From Acinetobacter sp. A47 (lineage in GTDB: Bacteria; Pseudomonadota; Gammaproteobacteria; Pseudomonadales; Moraxellaceae): a stretch of 64,000 bases of DNA. The notes under the pieces were generated by a model. That model saw only the letters and a program-made list of their open reading frames with translations, was not told the origin of the DNA and did not search any database. This document shows, piece by piece, positions 35,105-44,694 of this stretch (position 1 is the first letter of the stretch; the number at the start of each line of letters is the position of its first letter). The position numbers were made by a program, and so were the translations under genes. The stretch lies in contig NZ_JSUS01000012.1 in assembly GCF_000805455.1 (NCBI RefSeq), forward strand, positions 124,001 through 188,000. Direction: 5' to 3'.

Positions 35105-36514
35105 ATGAAAAATAGATATACCTCTATGTTTCTCTTAGGGATTATAGGATGTTTTGTGAATGTGATCGCGCATGCATTGCCACATTTGCAAAGTATGACG
35201 GATAAGGAACTTTCTTCCGTTACAGGTCAGGCTTTAATGAGCCTTTCTTATATAGCACCTACAGATGCTAATAATTTAGAGTCGAGCCGGTTGGGGGGAG
35301 ATACCAATACCGGTTTTTATCGTTTAGGGATGGAAGCTAAATTAGAGCTAAATGCCAATATCAAAAAGTTACAGTTAGGCTGTGGTGGGGTAAATGGGCC
35401 AGGTGGATGTGATATTGATTTTGACAATGTCAGTTTATCTGGACTAAAGCTGGATAGTAATGGTAATCCACTTCCGATGACCCGGGCAGAAAGGGCGAGC
35501 TCATCTGCCGAGTTAACAAATCCATATATTGAATTTGCAATTAGAAATCCTAATAGTGCAGCAACACGTGAGGTCGTTGGAATAAGACTGGGTTCAGAGC
35601 TGGCAAATGGACTATTAACCATTGGTGAAAACAATGGAACCATTAATGGTATTAATTCATTGAGTGGTTATATGAACATTGCCTCTACAACGGGTACGAC
35701 CCAGACTGCTGCAGGCAATTTAACCCAAACAATTACGGGACGGGTAAATGTTGGAGGATGTATTAGTGGCTGTCCAGTTGGTTTTACCACAGATAATAAA
35801 CCGCTCTCCATTCCCTCAATGCCAGTTACTTTTAATACAAAATCTTCAGATGTCGTAGGCGTCCGTCAAACTTTTGCAACCGTTGGTGCTTCTGCTAAAG
35901 TGCCGAGTATTCTTCTGACTGAAAATTCAGGCAGTCGTACTGCTAATATGCCTGGGTGCTTTTGGGTATTGATTGCTCCTTTATGTAATTACAAGATTAA
36001 TGATTTAAGGATTAACGGGAGTATTGATAACCTTTATGTAGATGTTAATCTACAGCAATCCTTAGGTTTGATTCACAGTATCCCGATCAAATCTCCACTC
36101 TCCTTATCGTTACAAAAACAAAGGATTTTATGGCCTGATGCTCCGAGAAGCCCTGTAACAAACCAATATGTAACAGCAGAGGCAGGCTGGTGGTTAGCTG
36201 CGAATGATCCAATTAAACTAGGTGCACTTGCAACCGCCCCGGGCTTTACTGCTGATATTTCTTCAGCCTACCCTCAAGTGGCAACGATTGTCTCAAATTA
36301 TTTATATGCCAATCCTTTATATGTTCCATTTGGAGATGCTGTAGGCTCTATATTTACCAGTAAGCTGGTAGCAAATGTTAAGTCTGTTGATTTAGATAAA
36401 TATACCAACCCGGCACTTGGTGGCAGTCCGGTCAGGGTGAACTTAAAAGATTTACCCTTGGGAGCTGTGCAGGATGTAACATCAAACTGTTATGGTGGTT
36501 TAAAATTCTGTTAA
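35105..36514 (+). CDS. exported DUF6160/Fil-like protein, paralogue 2
   Basis: 469 residues. Signal peptide to about residue 26 (...VNVIAHA), then LPHLQSMTDKELSSVTGQAL MSLSYIAPTDANNLESSR, closely matching paralogue 1, as do FYRLGMEAKLELNANIKKLQ LGCGG...GPGGCDID, SLSGYM and the C-terminal SNCYGGLKFC. The centre (residues 190-300) differs, with its own Cys pairs (GGCISGCPVGF; PGCFWVLIAPLCNY). DNA is richer in A+T than paralogue 1, so codon use has drifted or the copy came separately. GGATTTGTAGG precedes the ATG. Own terminator. Confidence 0.75.
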   Translation: MKNRYTSMFLLGIIGCFVNVIAHALPHLQSMTDKELSSVTGQALMSLSYIAPTDANNLESSRLGGDTNTGFYRLGMEAKLELNANIKKLQLGCGGVNGPGGCDIDFDNVSLSGLKLDSNGNPLPMTRAERASSSAELTNPYIEFAIRNPNSAATREVVGIRLGSELANGLLTIGENNGTINGINSLSGYMNIASTTGTTQTAAGNLTQTITGRVNVGGCISGCPVGFTTDNKPLSIPSMPVTFNTKSSDVVGVRQTFATVGASAKVPSILLTENSGSRTANMPGCFWVLIAPLCNYKINDLRINGSIDNLYVDVNLQQSLGLIHSIPIKSPLSLSLQKQRILWPDAPRSPVTNQYVTAEAGWWLAANDPIKLGALATAPGFTADISSAYPQVATIVSNYLYANPLYVPFGDAVGSIFTSKLVANVKSVDLDKYTNPALGGSPVRVNLKDLPLGAVQDVTSNCYGGLKFC

Positions 36515-36521
36515 TCCCGTC

Positions 36522-36548
36522 AAAAGCAGCTTATGCTGCTTTTATTTT
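36522..36548 (+). terminator. terminator after paralogue 2
   Basis: Perfect stem AAAAGCAGC / GCTGCTTTT, TTAT loop, T-rich tail; nearly the same stem as after paralogue 1. Confidence 0.85.
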
Positions 36549-36585
36549 CGCTCATCGGAAAAATGTAACATTTACCCGGTTTTTT

Positions 36586-36614
36586 TTGCTTTTGTGTAAT
36601 TGTTAGGCATAATA
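36586..36614 (+). promoter_or_regulatory. candidate promoter of the three-gene exported-protein operon
   Basis: TTGCTT (36586-36591) and CATAAT (36609-36614) with a 17-base spacer, 120 bases before the first ATG of the operon. The long leader between holds no clear small gene. Confidence 0.4.
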
Positions 36615-36733
36615 CTAAACAGTAGCTACAATTGAGTGATGCTTGGAAGCGGGTCTTTGGTGTTAAAGACCGATTACTCAAACGGATTAAAAAAATAAAG
36701 CTGGTGCGGAGCATCGTTAACAGGAAGGTCAAG

Positions 36734-38311
36734 ATGACTACACTTCATACTGTATCTTTTCAAAAAAAATTTTTGGTAAGTCTCATTGGTTTATGCATAA
36801 GCCAATCTGTTTTTGCTTTGCAAGAACTCTCTGATCAAGGATTGAGTGAAACGACGGGTGAGGGGATTGCGCTTTTACCAACCAACAGTTTTTTTGTGTT
36901 CCGTGAAGCCGGGCCGAATGAAACATTGAATACCATCCTGAGCGATCGTTCGAAAGATACGGGCTATATTCACTATTTGCCTATCGGTGGCCTTACTTCA
37001 ACAGTCCAAGATACCAATAAAGATGGCTATGTTTCAGATGGTGTAACTGCAATTAACGGCTCAGTCCGGCCTGTTGATCACGCTGTAGGAAAAGCAGACC
37101 TTTATTTATATGGTTTGGCATTGTCAAAAAATGCAAATAACGATAGCAATAGCCGTTTGGATGGGGGCATGACAAACGGTACCGCAAATGCTGCCATTAC
37201 CACGTGGGGAACAGCAGCCAACCCATGGATATTTAAAACGACAACGGCTAAAAATGTTCCTAATTTTAGTAACACAAACTGTTCGGGGGCTTCTGATGGT
37301 GCATGTCAGGTCACCTATCTGAATCTTGAAGCGCCTTTATATGAAACTACGCTACCTACATTAGCGGCCAATGGAGCCGATGCCTATAATTTAAAACTGG
37401 CGCTGTGGGCGGATGCTTTTGTCAGAGATCAGAGCAAAGCCGAAGGAGATGCGAACCAGTTTAATCTCGGTGAAAACTTTGGACAAAATACCACGGGCCG
37501 TGCCAACCGTTTGCGTTTACAAGGTGTCTGGAATGGATTTAGTGTAAATGGCAGTAACTTGCAGGTCTTTCAGACCCTCAATGGCGCGACCAATACCAAT
37601 GGAATGAGCTCCTTTTATAACAATACGCTGGGCTTGTCCGGAATACTTCGCTTTAACAGCGGCACCGGAACGACGGCTTCAGATGCACATGTCTTACGGT
37701 TAAGTACCCGTGAATGTGGCTCTGGTAACCCGAACGGTTGCACCACAGGCACACCGCAAGGTTTATTGGCAAGTCCGGGGGTAAGTGGCAGTGGGGTAAC
37801 CACAGCACCGAACTTCTCTCCCGATGAAGGTTTATTTATTTATAACCTGAATACCAATCTGGTATTGGGCTCACTTTATCAGCCGTTAATTCTGGGATCA
37901 GATGGCAAAAACTTTAGCCTTGAAATTGCCCGTATTCCGAATAAACCTGAAATCTATTCCAAAATATACACACGTTACGCCGGCGATACCGGAGATGCAA
38001 ATGTTACTTATTATGGATCTACCTGTAACGTCTACACCTGTGGCACCAGCACTTTAGCCGGATTTCAGGGAGGCTCGCCACGCAATGACTATGGCGGTTT
38101 AGCAGCCGGAACCACATTGCCTACGCATAGTAGCATTAGTATTGGCTCTGTTACACAAGGACCCAATAACCTGTTGATGGCAGATAAGTCTGCTTCGGCA
38201 GTGGGTATCTCTTTTGGGAAAGCGGGTTCAACCGGTGCTACCAATATGGGATCAGCTGTTATCGATGGTTTATTGATCCAGCATATGAAAATTACGACGG
38301 CGGGACTCTGA
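36734..38311 (+). CDS. exported DUF6160/Fil-like protein, first gene of three-gene operon
   Basis: 525 residues from the ATG at 36734 (AGGAAGG upstream); the open frame reaches back to 36632 but that adds a basic stretch before the signal peptide. Signal peptide FLVSLIGLCISQSVFA, then LQELSDQGLSETTGEGIALL, the cluster motif with Glu replacing Gln. The rest is long, Gly/Asn/Thr-rich, with EAPLYETTLPTLAANGADAY N, an Asp-rich stretch DTNKDGYVSDG near residue 95 that looks like a calcium-type loop, and scattered Cys pairs. No membrane anchor. Its TGA overlaps the next ATG by one base (translational coupling). Confidence 0.75.
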   Translation: MTTLHTVSFQKKFLVSLIGLCISQSVFALQELSDQGLSETTGEGIALLPTNSFFVFREAGPNETLNTILSDRSKDTGYIHYLPIGGLTSTVQDTNKDGYVSDGVTAINGSVRPVDHAVGKADLYLYGLALSKNANNDSNSRLDGGMTNGTANAAITTWGTAANPWIFKTTTAKNVPNFSNTNCSGASDGACQVTYLNLEAPLYETTLPTLAANGADAYNLKLALWADAFVRDQSKAEGDANQFNLGENFGQNTTGRANRLRLQGVWNGFSVNGSNLQVFQTLNGATNTNGMSSFYNNTLGLSGILRFNSGTGTTASDAHVLRLSTRECGSGNPNGCTTGTPQGLLASPGVSGSGVTTAPNFSPDEGLFIYNLNTNLVLGSLYQPLILGSDGKNFSLEIARIPNKPEIYSKIYTRYAGDTGDANVTYYGSTCNVYTCGTSTLAGFQGGSPRNDYGGLAAGTTLPTHSSISIGSVTQGPNNLLMADKSASAVGISFGKAGSTGATNMGSAVIDGLLIQHMKITTAGL

Positions 38312-39060
38312 TGAAAAAGATCATTTTTTTATTATCGCTTTTCTCAACTTTGGTTCATGCTGGTCTGGAGACTCTGGACAACAATCAGTTACGGGCGGTT
38401 GAAGGACGTGCCGGGGCTGATATATCGTTAAAACTGTCATTAAACCATACACCAGCTTTCCAGTTCGATAATGGTGTGGGGGGAGTATGTCAGGATCTGG
38501 CGTATTGTCATCTGGGAATTTCAGTCAATAAGCGTTTTGTTGATGCAAATAACAATGCAGTCAGTGACCCAACCAGTGCCAATCCTGCCAATAAACTCTG
38601 GCTAGTATTTAAAGGCATTCAGGGGACGATCGACCTGCAGAAATTAGGGCTGGATGGCTTTGATCTGATGTATAAAAATGATGGTGGTCAGGATGTGATT
38701 AAACCTGCCATGATGTTTAGTCTGGATCCAACACTGCCTATTCTTATCAGAAATGTAGGCTTTAACGCGTTATCCATCGAGAAAGATGATTTTACCAGTT
38801 ACTACGACACGACAACGGGAAAATTAGTTGAAGGAACCAATCCGGTATCTGCACCAACAAGCGGATATGGTTACTTAAAAGCATCAACCTATAATGCGGT
38901 ACCACAAAAAGTAGGTACGGTGGCAAGTGGTGCAACGACAGCCAATAATTATGATGCAGGTCGGGAAACTGGATTTATGGGGCTCAACATGAATGGCAAT
39001 CTGGCCATCCAGGGAAAAATGATGATGTTTTCTTGTGATGCCAGCCATCCACGTTGCTAA
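38311..39060 (+). CDS. exported DUF6160/Fil-like protein, second gene of operon
   Basis: 249 residues. Signal peptide MKKIIFLLSLFSTLVHA, then LETLDNNQLRAVEGRAGADI, again the shared motif (Gly-Arg in place of Gly-Gln). Contains a Cys pair GGVCQDLAYCHLGI and ends MMMFSCDASHPRC. Strand-rich throughout, with the phrase FKGIQGTIDLQKLGLDGFDL as usual for layered beta repeats. ATG overlaps the previous stop codon; only 29 bases separate its stop from the next start, so the three are co-expressed. Confidence 0.75.
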   Translation: MKKIIFLLSLFSTLVHAGLETLDNNQLRAVEGRAGADISLKLSLNHTPAFQFDNGVGGVCQDLAYCHLGISVNKRFVDANNNAVSDPTSANPANKLWLVFKGIQGTIDLQKLGLDGFDLMYKNDGGQDVIKPAMMFSLDPTLPILIRNVGFNALSIEKDDFTSYYDTTTGKLVEGTNPVSAPTSGYGYLKASTYNAVPQKVGTVASGATTANNYDAGRETGFMGLNMNGNLAIQGKMMMFSCDASHPRC

Positions 39061-39089
39061 CCGGATCTCAATTTCAAAGGATTGAAGCG

Positions 39090-41513
39090 ATGAAAAAAAA
39101 TAATGAAAATAATCGGAATATAGCTTTTGCACTCAATGCCCTGGCTGCAAGTATCTTTTTTATTAGTCATTCTGCCTATGCATTACAGGCGCTGGATGAT
39201 AGTGCTTTGCGTAAAGTCAATGGACAAGATGGCGTCCAGATCGAAACGACTTATGACAAGATTCATGTTGATCAGTTTTTTTGGCAGGATGATGCTGGAC
39301 GGGGCAGTTCTGATGCGGCCGGTACAGCCTTAAAAGCCGTGGCCAACAATTTTAATATCCAGAAAAATGCTTTAGGCAATCAGCTGGGTACAAACTATAA
39401 GCTCAATACCGGCAGTAATGGCAATAAAACAGGACTGGAACTTGAACTTTCCTCTAATCCTTCGCTGATTACGATTGATTCATTTCAGATTTGCGATACG
39501 AACCGGTGTAGCAGCGATGTCGGTAATCTGGCGATCCAGACGACTTCACCACTGGATTTAAAGTTTAAAACCACAGACGGGCTTTTTAGCAAAAGTAGCC
39601 AAGCCTCATTAGAACTCGGTCTTAAAAATGCCAATATTTATTTGGGGCAAACCTCAAATAATGAATTGAACCAGCTTATCCTGAAAAATATGAATTTTAA
39701 TTTCCTTGGCAAAGGGGTCATGTTTGTCGATGGCGTAGAGGGGATTAAACTTCAGACCAATAATGCATTACTCACCGGAAATGCAGCAAAAGCATCATTG
39801 ACCCAGACACCGAGCAGTGACTATGGCTATGTCGATTTTACACGTGTTAAAGATACCGGTACTGTAACTGCAGGTACCTATGCCGAGGGCGGCGTTGCTT
39901 CAAATGCTGGCTTAAATCTGGAATTTTTAATCAATAAGAATGCGAATCCGGGCTCTCCCTATACCCTTGATGCGACCAATACTCCCTTAAATCAGCAGCC
40001 AAGTCCTGATAATAAGGCCAAAGGATTAATCCGGGTCGGGGCGAATGGCCGTATGATCAATGGATCTTTGCAACTGCGTGGTGTCAATGCCAATAATGCA
40101 GCGAATCCTGCTTATGGAAACAGCTATGGCAATCCGGAAGGCACCAATATTCTGGGGCGGACCAATGATGGAAACACCATTATGGGCAAAACCGGTGTGG
40201 CATTCCGGATGAAGGCCGAGTTTACCAAAGACAATGACTCGATGCTGGGCAGTGATGGAAAGGCCACGACGCTAGAAATTGGCGGGGCGGGCCTCAATAC
40301 TTACGGATTTGAATTTGGTAACCTAACCGGGCTACAGCTGGGTACCCGGGGTTCATTTGATACCGGTAACGTATATATTAATCTGGTCGATGCCCGTTCA
40401 GTTTACTTGCCTGCGAATTATGTGTTCCAGACTTCAAAGTTTGGCAATGGAAGCTTCTTGACCCGAGATATAGATTATACGCAAAATCTTCATACCCAGA
40501 CTGGAACGACAAACCCTTATAGCTTGCTCATGGCGATTCGTGGGGCCGAGTTCCAGGCGATTTCACGTCGTGGACGTTTTACTAACAGTGCAACCAGTAA
40601 TCCTCAGAATGGCTATGCACCGATTACCGATCATACCAATAATAACTGGGGACTGGCATTACCTTTTTATAACCTGAATGCCAATATGGCCATGTATGGA
40701 ACCCGGGTAAATGCCAATGAGGTGTTCTATTTTGACAAAAATGGTGTCAAGCATAGTGTTGGCAGTAGTGGTGATACCCCAAGACTGGGCTTCTCACTGG
40801 GCATGAGTACCACCGGTGTTGACCGGGATATTAATTATAATGCGCTGGGGAATAAAACCACTTCAATCTTGGTGATTGATGGTGCAAAAAATTATTATAT
40901 GGGATTGCGTAATATCGATATGCTGCTCAAGGGAACGGGAAGTATTGGCCTTGAAAATGGCAGCTTTAACGCCACCCTCAAAGACTTGCTGATTGTCATG
41001 GCTGCCGAGGTTGCTGCGGGCTATTTACCGGGCGCCACTTATGCTGGGGGGGTATCACCAAATAATAACTTTGCCCTCAGTAATGATGTTTTATTGGGCT
41101 TAAAGCTGCGTGTTGGTGGAGATATGAATCTTTCACTTATCCCGAATAACGAGTACAAGTCCGACGGTACCGGCAATGCCCTGAATATTGTCGGTGATCT
41201 TAAGTTGAATGCAGCAAGTAACAATACGATTCAGATTAGCGATCCGGTAGATGGTTCAACCTTAGGACTGGATAATATTCAGGGGGATCTGGCATTTAAC
41301 AATGCGATCCAGATTAAACGGCACAATTCGGGTGAAGGCGTTGTAAGCTTTAATGCCGGATTGACCTTTAACCCGAATCGTACGGCAGATGGCGTATTTA
41401 GAACTCGCGATATTAACCTGTATGCACCAAGTGGCGGAGCACAGCGTCTGGGAGAAATGGCCATTACCGGTGGGCGTTTAAACAGCCAGTTTTCAATCAT
41501 GCCTCGTAACTAG
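39090..41513 (+). CDS. large exported DUF6160/Fil-like protein, third gene of operon
   Basis: 807 residues from the ATG at 39090 (AAAGGA eight bases upstream); the frame is open from 39054. Signal peptide ...ALAASIFFISHSAYA, then LQALDDSALRKVNGQDGVQI E, the clearest version of the shared motif. The mature protein is a long run of strand-like segments rich in Asn, Gly and Thr (LELGLKNANIYLGQTSNNEL; LEIGGAGLNTYGFEFGNLTG), with no membrane anchor and few charged clusters; one Cys pair (ICDTNRCSSD). It looks like a filament or scaffold protein of the cluster, but this is inference. A 119-base gap precedes the sixth gene. Confidence 0.75.
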   Translation: MKKNNENNRNIAFALNALAASIFFISHSAYALQALDDSALRKVNGQDGVQIETTYDKIHVDQFFWQDDAGRGSSDAAGTALKAVANNFNIQKNALGNQLGTNYKLNTGSNGNKTGLELELSSNPSLITIDSFQICDTNRCSSDVGNLAIQTTSPLDLKFKTTDGLFSKSSQASLELGLKNANIYLGQTSNNELNQLILKNMNFNFLGKGVMFVDGVEGIKLQTNNALLTGNAAKASLTQTPSSDYGYVDFTRVKDTGTVTAGTYAEGGVASNAGLNLEFLINKNANPGSPYTLDATNTPLNQQPSPDNKAKGLIRVGANGRMINGSLQLRGVNANNAANPAYGNSYGNPEGTNILGRTNDGNTIMGKTGVAFRMKAEFTKDNDSMLGSDGKATTLEIGGAGLNTYGFEFGNLTGLQLGTRGSFDTGNVYINLVDARSVYLPANYVFQTSKFGNGSFLTRDIDYTQNLHTQTGTTNPYSLLMAIRGAEFQAISRRGRFTNSATSNPQNGYAPITDHTNNNWGLALPFYNLNANMAMYGTRVNANEVFYFDKNGVKHSVGSSGDTPRLGFSLGMSTTGVDRDINYNALGNKTTSILVIDGAKNYYMGLRNIDMLLKGTGSIGLENGSFNATLKDLLIVMAAEVAAGYLPGATYAGGVSPNNNFALSNDVLLGLKLRVGGDMNLSLIPNNEYKSDGTGNALNIVGDLKLNAASNNTIQISDPVDGSTLGLDNIQGDLAFNNAIQIKRHNSGEGVVSFNAGLTFNPNRTADGVFRTRDINLYAPSGGAQRLGEMAITGGRLNSQFSIMPRN

Positions 41514-41641
41514 GCAGATCAATGATGGATAAAAGCAGACGTTACTTCCATTGCTTTATGTGATGAGAAAGTGATTGTGTATCGAGTGGGTTATGCTAAG
41601 CTGTAGTATATATTTTAAACATTTGTCTATGGATGAGGACA

Positions 41642-42643
41642 ATGAATAAAAACAAAAAACTCGTGTGTGTGACATTTCTATTGTTCAGTCCATTGACCAT
41701 GGCAATGCAACCAATGGATGATCAAAGCCTGTCAGCAACGACCGGACAAGATGGTTTGACGATTGGTGTGCAGTCCAATGTCCAGTTTAACCAAATGGCA
41801 ATCATTGATAATGATGGTCTGCCAACAGGCGGTTATACGGGGCGTGCAGGACTGGTGATTGCCGGTGTGGCAGGGCAGGCTGTTGCAGCTCCTGTTAAAG
41901 TGACCGGTTTAAATGGCAGTACTGAAACCACCTTGGGATTTAAAGCCAGTATCGATACAGACAAGGGCAATGCCTCGGGTAAAAGTGCTTTTGCAAATAT
42001 TGGTTTGGCTTTTGATAATAATGTAACAGGTCTGCGAATCAGCCCTTTTTCTATTTATACCGCGGGTTCCAGCTCGCTTTCCAGTCTGAATGCGGGGAGC
42101 TACACACGTAACTCTATCTTTACGGCAGGGACTTTATTAAAAAGTGATGTCAAAGAGCTGTTACGGGTAGGAGGAATCGATATTGTTTTTGCTGCCAACA
42201 AACCGTCCATGAATATTCAGCTTGGCGCTGCACCACAAGGACATATGATTATGTTTGATGGTGCAATTGAGTCCATCTGTGGTACCGGTAACGGTTGTAA
42301 TATTATGCTGGTGTCGGATTATACGACACCGGGTAATGCCGCAACGACAGCTGTAGGCGCGAGTTTCAACTTTAAACTGACAGGGCATAATGGCAGCCCG
42401 TTTGGGTTAAAAGGCTTTTATGCAGGTGTTTATGGCGCAGCAGGTACAGATAAGGGGGGGATTGTTTTTGGCAATGCCGGGACAACAGACAAATTTGATT
42501 TGCAGCTGAATAATGTGCTGTTAGGCTCCAATGCGGCCCAGCAGGCAGGGGTCTTTAATAACCTGCCCAATGCTTCTATTGGCAATATTGGCATGACAGG
42601 TGCTTCCATTACCAATCTACAGATGAAAGTCAGCGGAATGTAA
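41642..42643 (+). CDS. exported DUF6160/Fil-like protein, sixth gene of the cluster
   Basis: 333 residues from the ATG at 41642; the ATG at 41633 is three codons earlier and cannot be excluded because the ribosome site (GGATGAGGA) overlaps both. Signal peptide MNKNKKLVCVTFLLFSPLTM A, then MQPMDDQSLSATTGQDGLTI G, the shared motif. Gly/Asn/Thr-rich strands follow; one Cys pair ICGTGNGCNIM, and the end NIGMTGASITNLQMKVSGM. Its -10-like TATATT lies at 41609. Followed by a strong terminator that ends the cluster. Confidence 0.75.
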   Translation: MNKNKKLVCVTFLLFSPLTMAMQPMDDQSLSATTGQDGLTIGVQSNVQFNQMAIIDNDGLPTGGYTGRAGLVIAGVAGQAVAAPVKVTGLNGSTETTLGFKASIDTDKGNASGKSAFANIGLAFDNNVTGLRISPFSIYTAGSSSLSSLNAGSYTRNSIFTAGTLLKSDVKELLRVGGIDIVFAANKPSMNIQLGAAPQGHMIMFDGAIESICGTGNGCNIMLVSDYTTPGNAATTAVGASFNFKLTGHNGSPFGLKGFYAGVYGAAGTDKGGIVFGNAGTTDKFDLQLNNVLLGSNAAQQAGVFNNLPNASIGNIGMTGASITNLQMKVSGM

Positions 42644-42667
42644 GTTCAAACTGATTTTGGGTTTTCC

Positions 42668-42692
42668 AAAGCGGCGAAGGCCGCTTTTTTTG
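42668..42692 (+). terminator. terminator ending the exported-protein cluster
   Basis: Perfect stem AAAGCGGC / GCCGCTTT, loop GAAG, then seven T. Confidence 0.9.
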
Positions 42693-42728
42693 TTTGATAA
42701 TGAGTCCCTGTTTTTTTTAGCAACAGCC

Positions 42729-43658
42729 TTAACTCTGTTTTAGGTGCTGTAAGATATCTTCGAGCTGCTTAAGCTTTTTCACCTGTGTCCAGAGCTGCTG
42801 GGCTTCAGGATAAGCCTTGGTCATCATGCCTAACCACTGCTTATAACGTCCAACCATACCAACCTCGGTCTTGTATTGACCGCTTAAGAAACGTTGCTGA
42901 AGCTCGACCAGCGCTTGCCAGGACAGCAAAGCATGATCGGTGTTTTGACGGATGCATAAGGTCAAATCCGGAGTTGTTACTGCACCACGACCAATCATCA
43001 GATCCTGGCAATGAGACTGTTCCAGGCAGGCTTTTGCATGGGCATTGTTCCAGATTTCACCATTGGCAATGACATTGATTTTTAAGGCTTCGGTAATCGG
43101 TTGAATTTTTTCCCAATAGGCGGGTGGGGTATATCCGTCTGCCTTGGTGCGGGCATGCACGGTGAGCCAGCTGGCGCCTGCATCTTCAATGGCATGGGCA
43201 TTGTCTAAGGTATGATTTTCATCGAGATAGCCCAAACGCATTTTGGCTGAAACCGGGATATGTGCCGGTACGGCATCACGCACGGCTTTGACCAGCAGAT
43301 GCACGGTTTCCGGTTCGTCCAGTAATACAGAACCACCCCGGTGACGGTTTACGGTTTTGGCCGGACAACCGAAATTCAGGTCAATGGCAGGCGCACCCAG
43401 TTCAACCACTTTGGCAGCATTGGCAGCCAGCATCTCCGGGTTGTTACCCAGGAATTGAACATGCACCGGTGTGCCAGCCGCAGTTTTGCCGCCATTTTTA
43501 AGTTCAGGGCAAAAGCTGTAGTAGATATGATCTGGCTGAATGCTATCGGTAATCCGGATAAACTCGGTCACGCACCAGTCAAAACTGCCCACATGGGTGA
43601 GCACATCACGCATGATTGGATCTGTCAGACCTTCCATTGGGGCGAGTACAAGTTTCAC
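42729..43658 (-). CDS. dusC: tRNA-dihydrouridine synthase, DusC type
   Basis: FMN enzyme reducing specific uridines in tRNA to dihydrouridine; DusC modifies U16. The open frame starts 13 codons earlier, but the family begins KLVLAPMEGLTDP and a GTG at 43658 has AGG eight bases upstream, giving 309 residues (E. coli DusC 315). Catalytic Cys lies in IDLNFGCPAKTVNRHRGGS; FMN contacts in VSAKMRLGY, TVHARTKADGY and VIANGEIWN; QDLMIGRGAV. The HARTKADGY block with Gly-Tyr is DusC-like rather than DusA or DusB. Alone on the reverse strand. Confidence 0.87.
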   Translation of the reverse strand: MKLVLAPMEGLTDPIMRDVLTHVGSFDWCVTEFIRITDSIQPDHIYYSFCPELKNGGKTAAGTPVHVQFLGNNPEMLAANAAKVVELGAPAIDLNFGCPAKTVNRHRGGSVLLDEPETVHLLVKAVRDAVPAHIPVSAKMRLGYLDENHTLDNAHAIEDAGASWLTVHARTKADGYTPPAYWEKIQPITEALKINVIANGEIWNNAHAKACLEQSHCQDLMIGRGAVTTPDLTLCIRQNTDHALLSWQALVELQQRFLSGQYKTEVGMVGRYKQWLGMMTKAYPEAQQLWTQVKKLKQLEDILQHLKQS

Positions 43659-43737
43659 GATTTTTACCTGATCAAGCGAAAACAGCGTTATACGCATTTT
43701 CAGATAGGCTGTCTAGTTTTTATTAAGACAGCAAAAC

Positions 43738-44547
43738 TTAACGGCCCAATATCATTTCTAAAACGAATTTACTGCCCATAAAACCAATCGCCAGCAGCAC
43801 AAAACCTGTGACGGTAAAGCGTATGGCCTTGCGTCCACGCCAGCCAAACTTGTAATGCCCGATCAATAATGCGCCGTACAAGAACCAGGAAATGATACTA
43901 AATGCAGTTTTATGTGCCAGATGTTGGGCAAAAAAGTTATCAATGGTAAAGAAGCCGAACACTAACGCCGCAGTCAGCAAGCCAAAACCGGTAATAATCA
44001 GGTCAAATAATACCGATTCCATGACCTGAAAAGGAGGTAACAGATTCACCCAGATACGACGTTTCTGTTTCTTTTTCAGTTCCCGGTCCTGAAACCAGAG
44101 GAGGACGGCATGGATAGTTGCCATCAGCAGTACGGCATATGCAGACAGGGACAAGATGATATGCAGGTCGAGGCCAAAGCTATGCTGTTCAATGACCTGA
44201 TCAGGCTGGCTAAAAGCGAAACCGACAATTAAACCGAAAGCGGCTACCGGGGTGCCAATCAGGTTGAGCGGCAGGATCGGGCGAAACAGGCTCAGGATCA
44301 GGCTGAGTGCCAGCATCAGGCCGGAAGTAAAGGACATCAGGTTGAATACATCATAATTCACCCCAATAGATGTCAGCATGTCCCGGGAAAGGACAGTTGC
44401 ATGTAGCACGAGACCTAAACCGACCATCAGGCCATAACACCAAAGATTTGGAGTACGTTTTGACATTAAACGAATAAACAAATACCAGAATGAACTGGTA
44501 TAGGCGATAAGTGCCAAAATTGTGTAAACCAAGGGGAGACTGATCAT
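43738..44547 (-). CDS. CcsA/YpjD-family cytochrome-c-assembly-like membrane protein
   Basis: 269 residues, eight or so TM helices. The family's Trp/His-bearing segment is seen in LDLHIILSLSAYAVLLMATI HAVLLW, with two histidines as in heme-handling CcsA/CcmC relatives, and AHKTAFSIISWFLYGALLIG in the last third. YpjD proteins sit next to ffh in many gamma-proteobacteria, divergent as here. Role in heme or cytochrome maturation is not established. AAAGG seven bases before the ATG. Confidence 0.82.
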   Translation of the reverse strand: MISLPLVYTILALIAYTSSFWYLFIRLMSKRTPNLWCYGLMVGLGLVLHATVLSRDMLTSIGVNYDVFNLMSFTSGLMLALSLILSLFRPILPLNLIGTPVAAFGLIVGFAFSQPDQVIEQHSFGLDLHIILSLSAYAVLLMATIHAVLLWFQDRELKKKQKRRIWVNLLPPFQVMESVLFDLIITGFGLLTAALVFGFFTIDNFFAQHLAHKTAFSIISWFLYGALLIGHYKFGWRGRKAIRFTVTGFVLLAIGFMGSKFVLEMILGR

Positions 44548-44694
44548 GTCAAACCTTTTTCAGGAGGATGAATAATATTCACCATATAAGATATAAATTC
44601 GCTTCGAACTACAGTATCCTATAGCATCTTATGCATAAATTTTCTATTTTAAGAAAGATTTTTTTGCAACTAGCCATTTTAAGCGGATTTCGCA

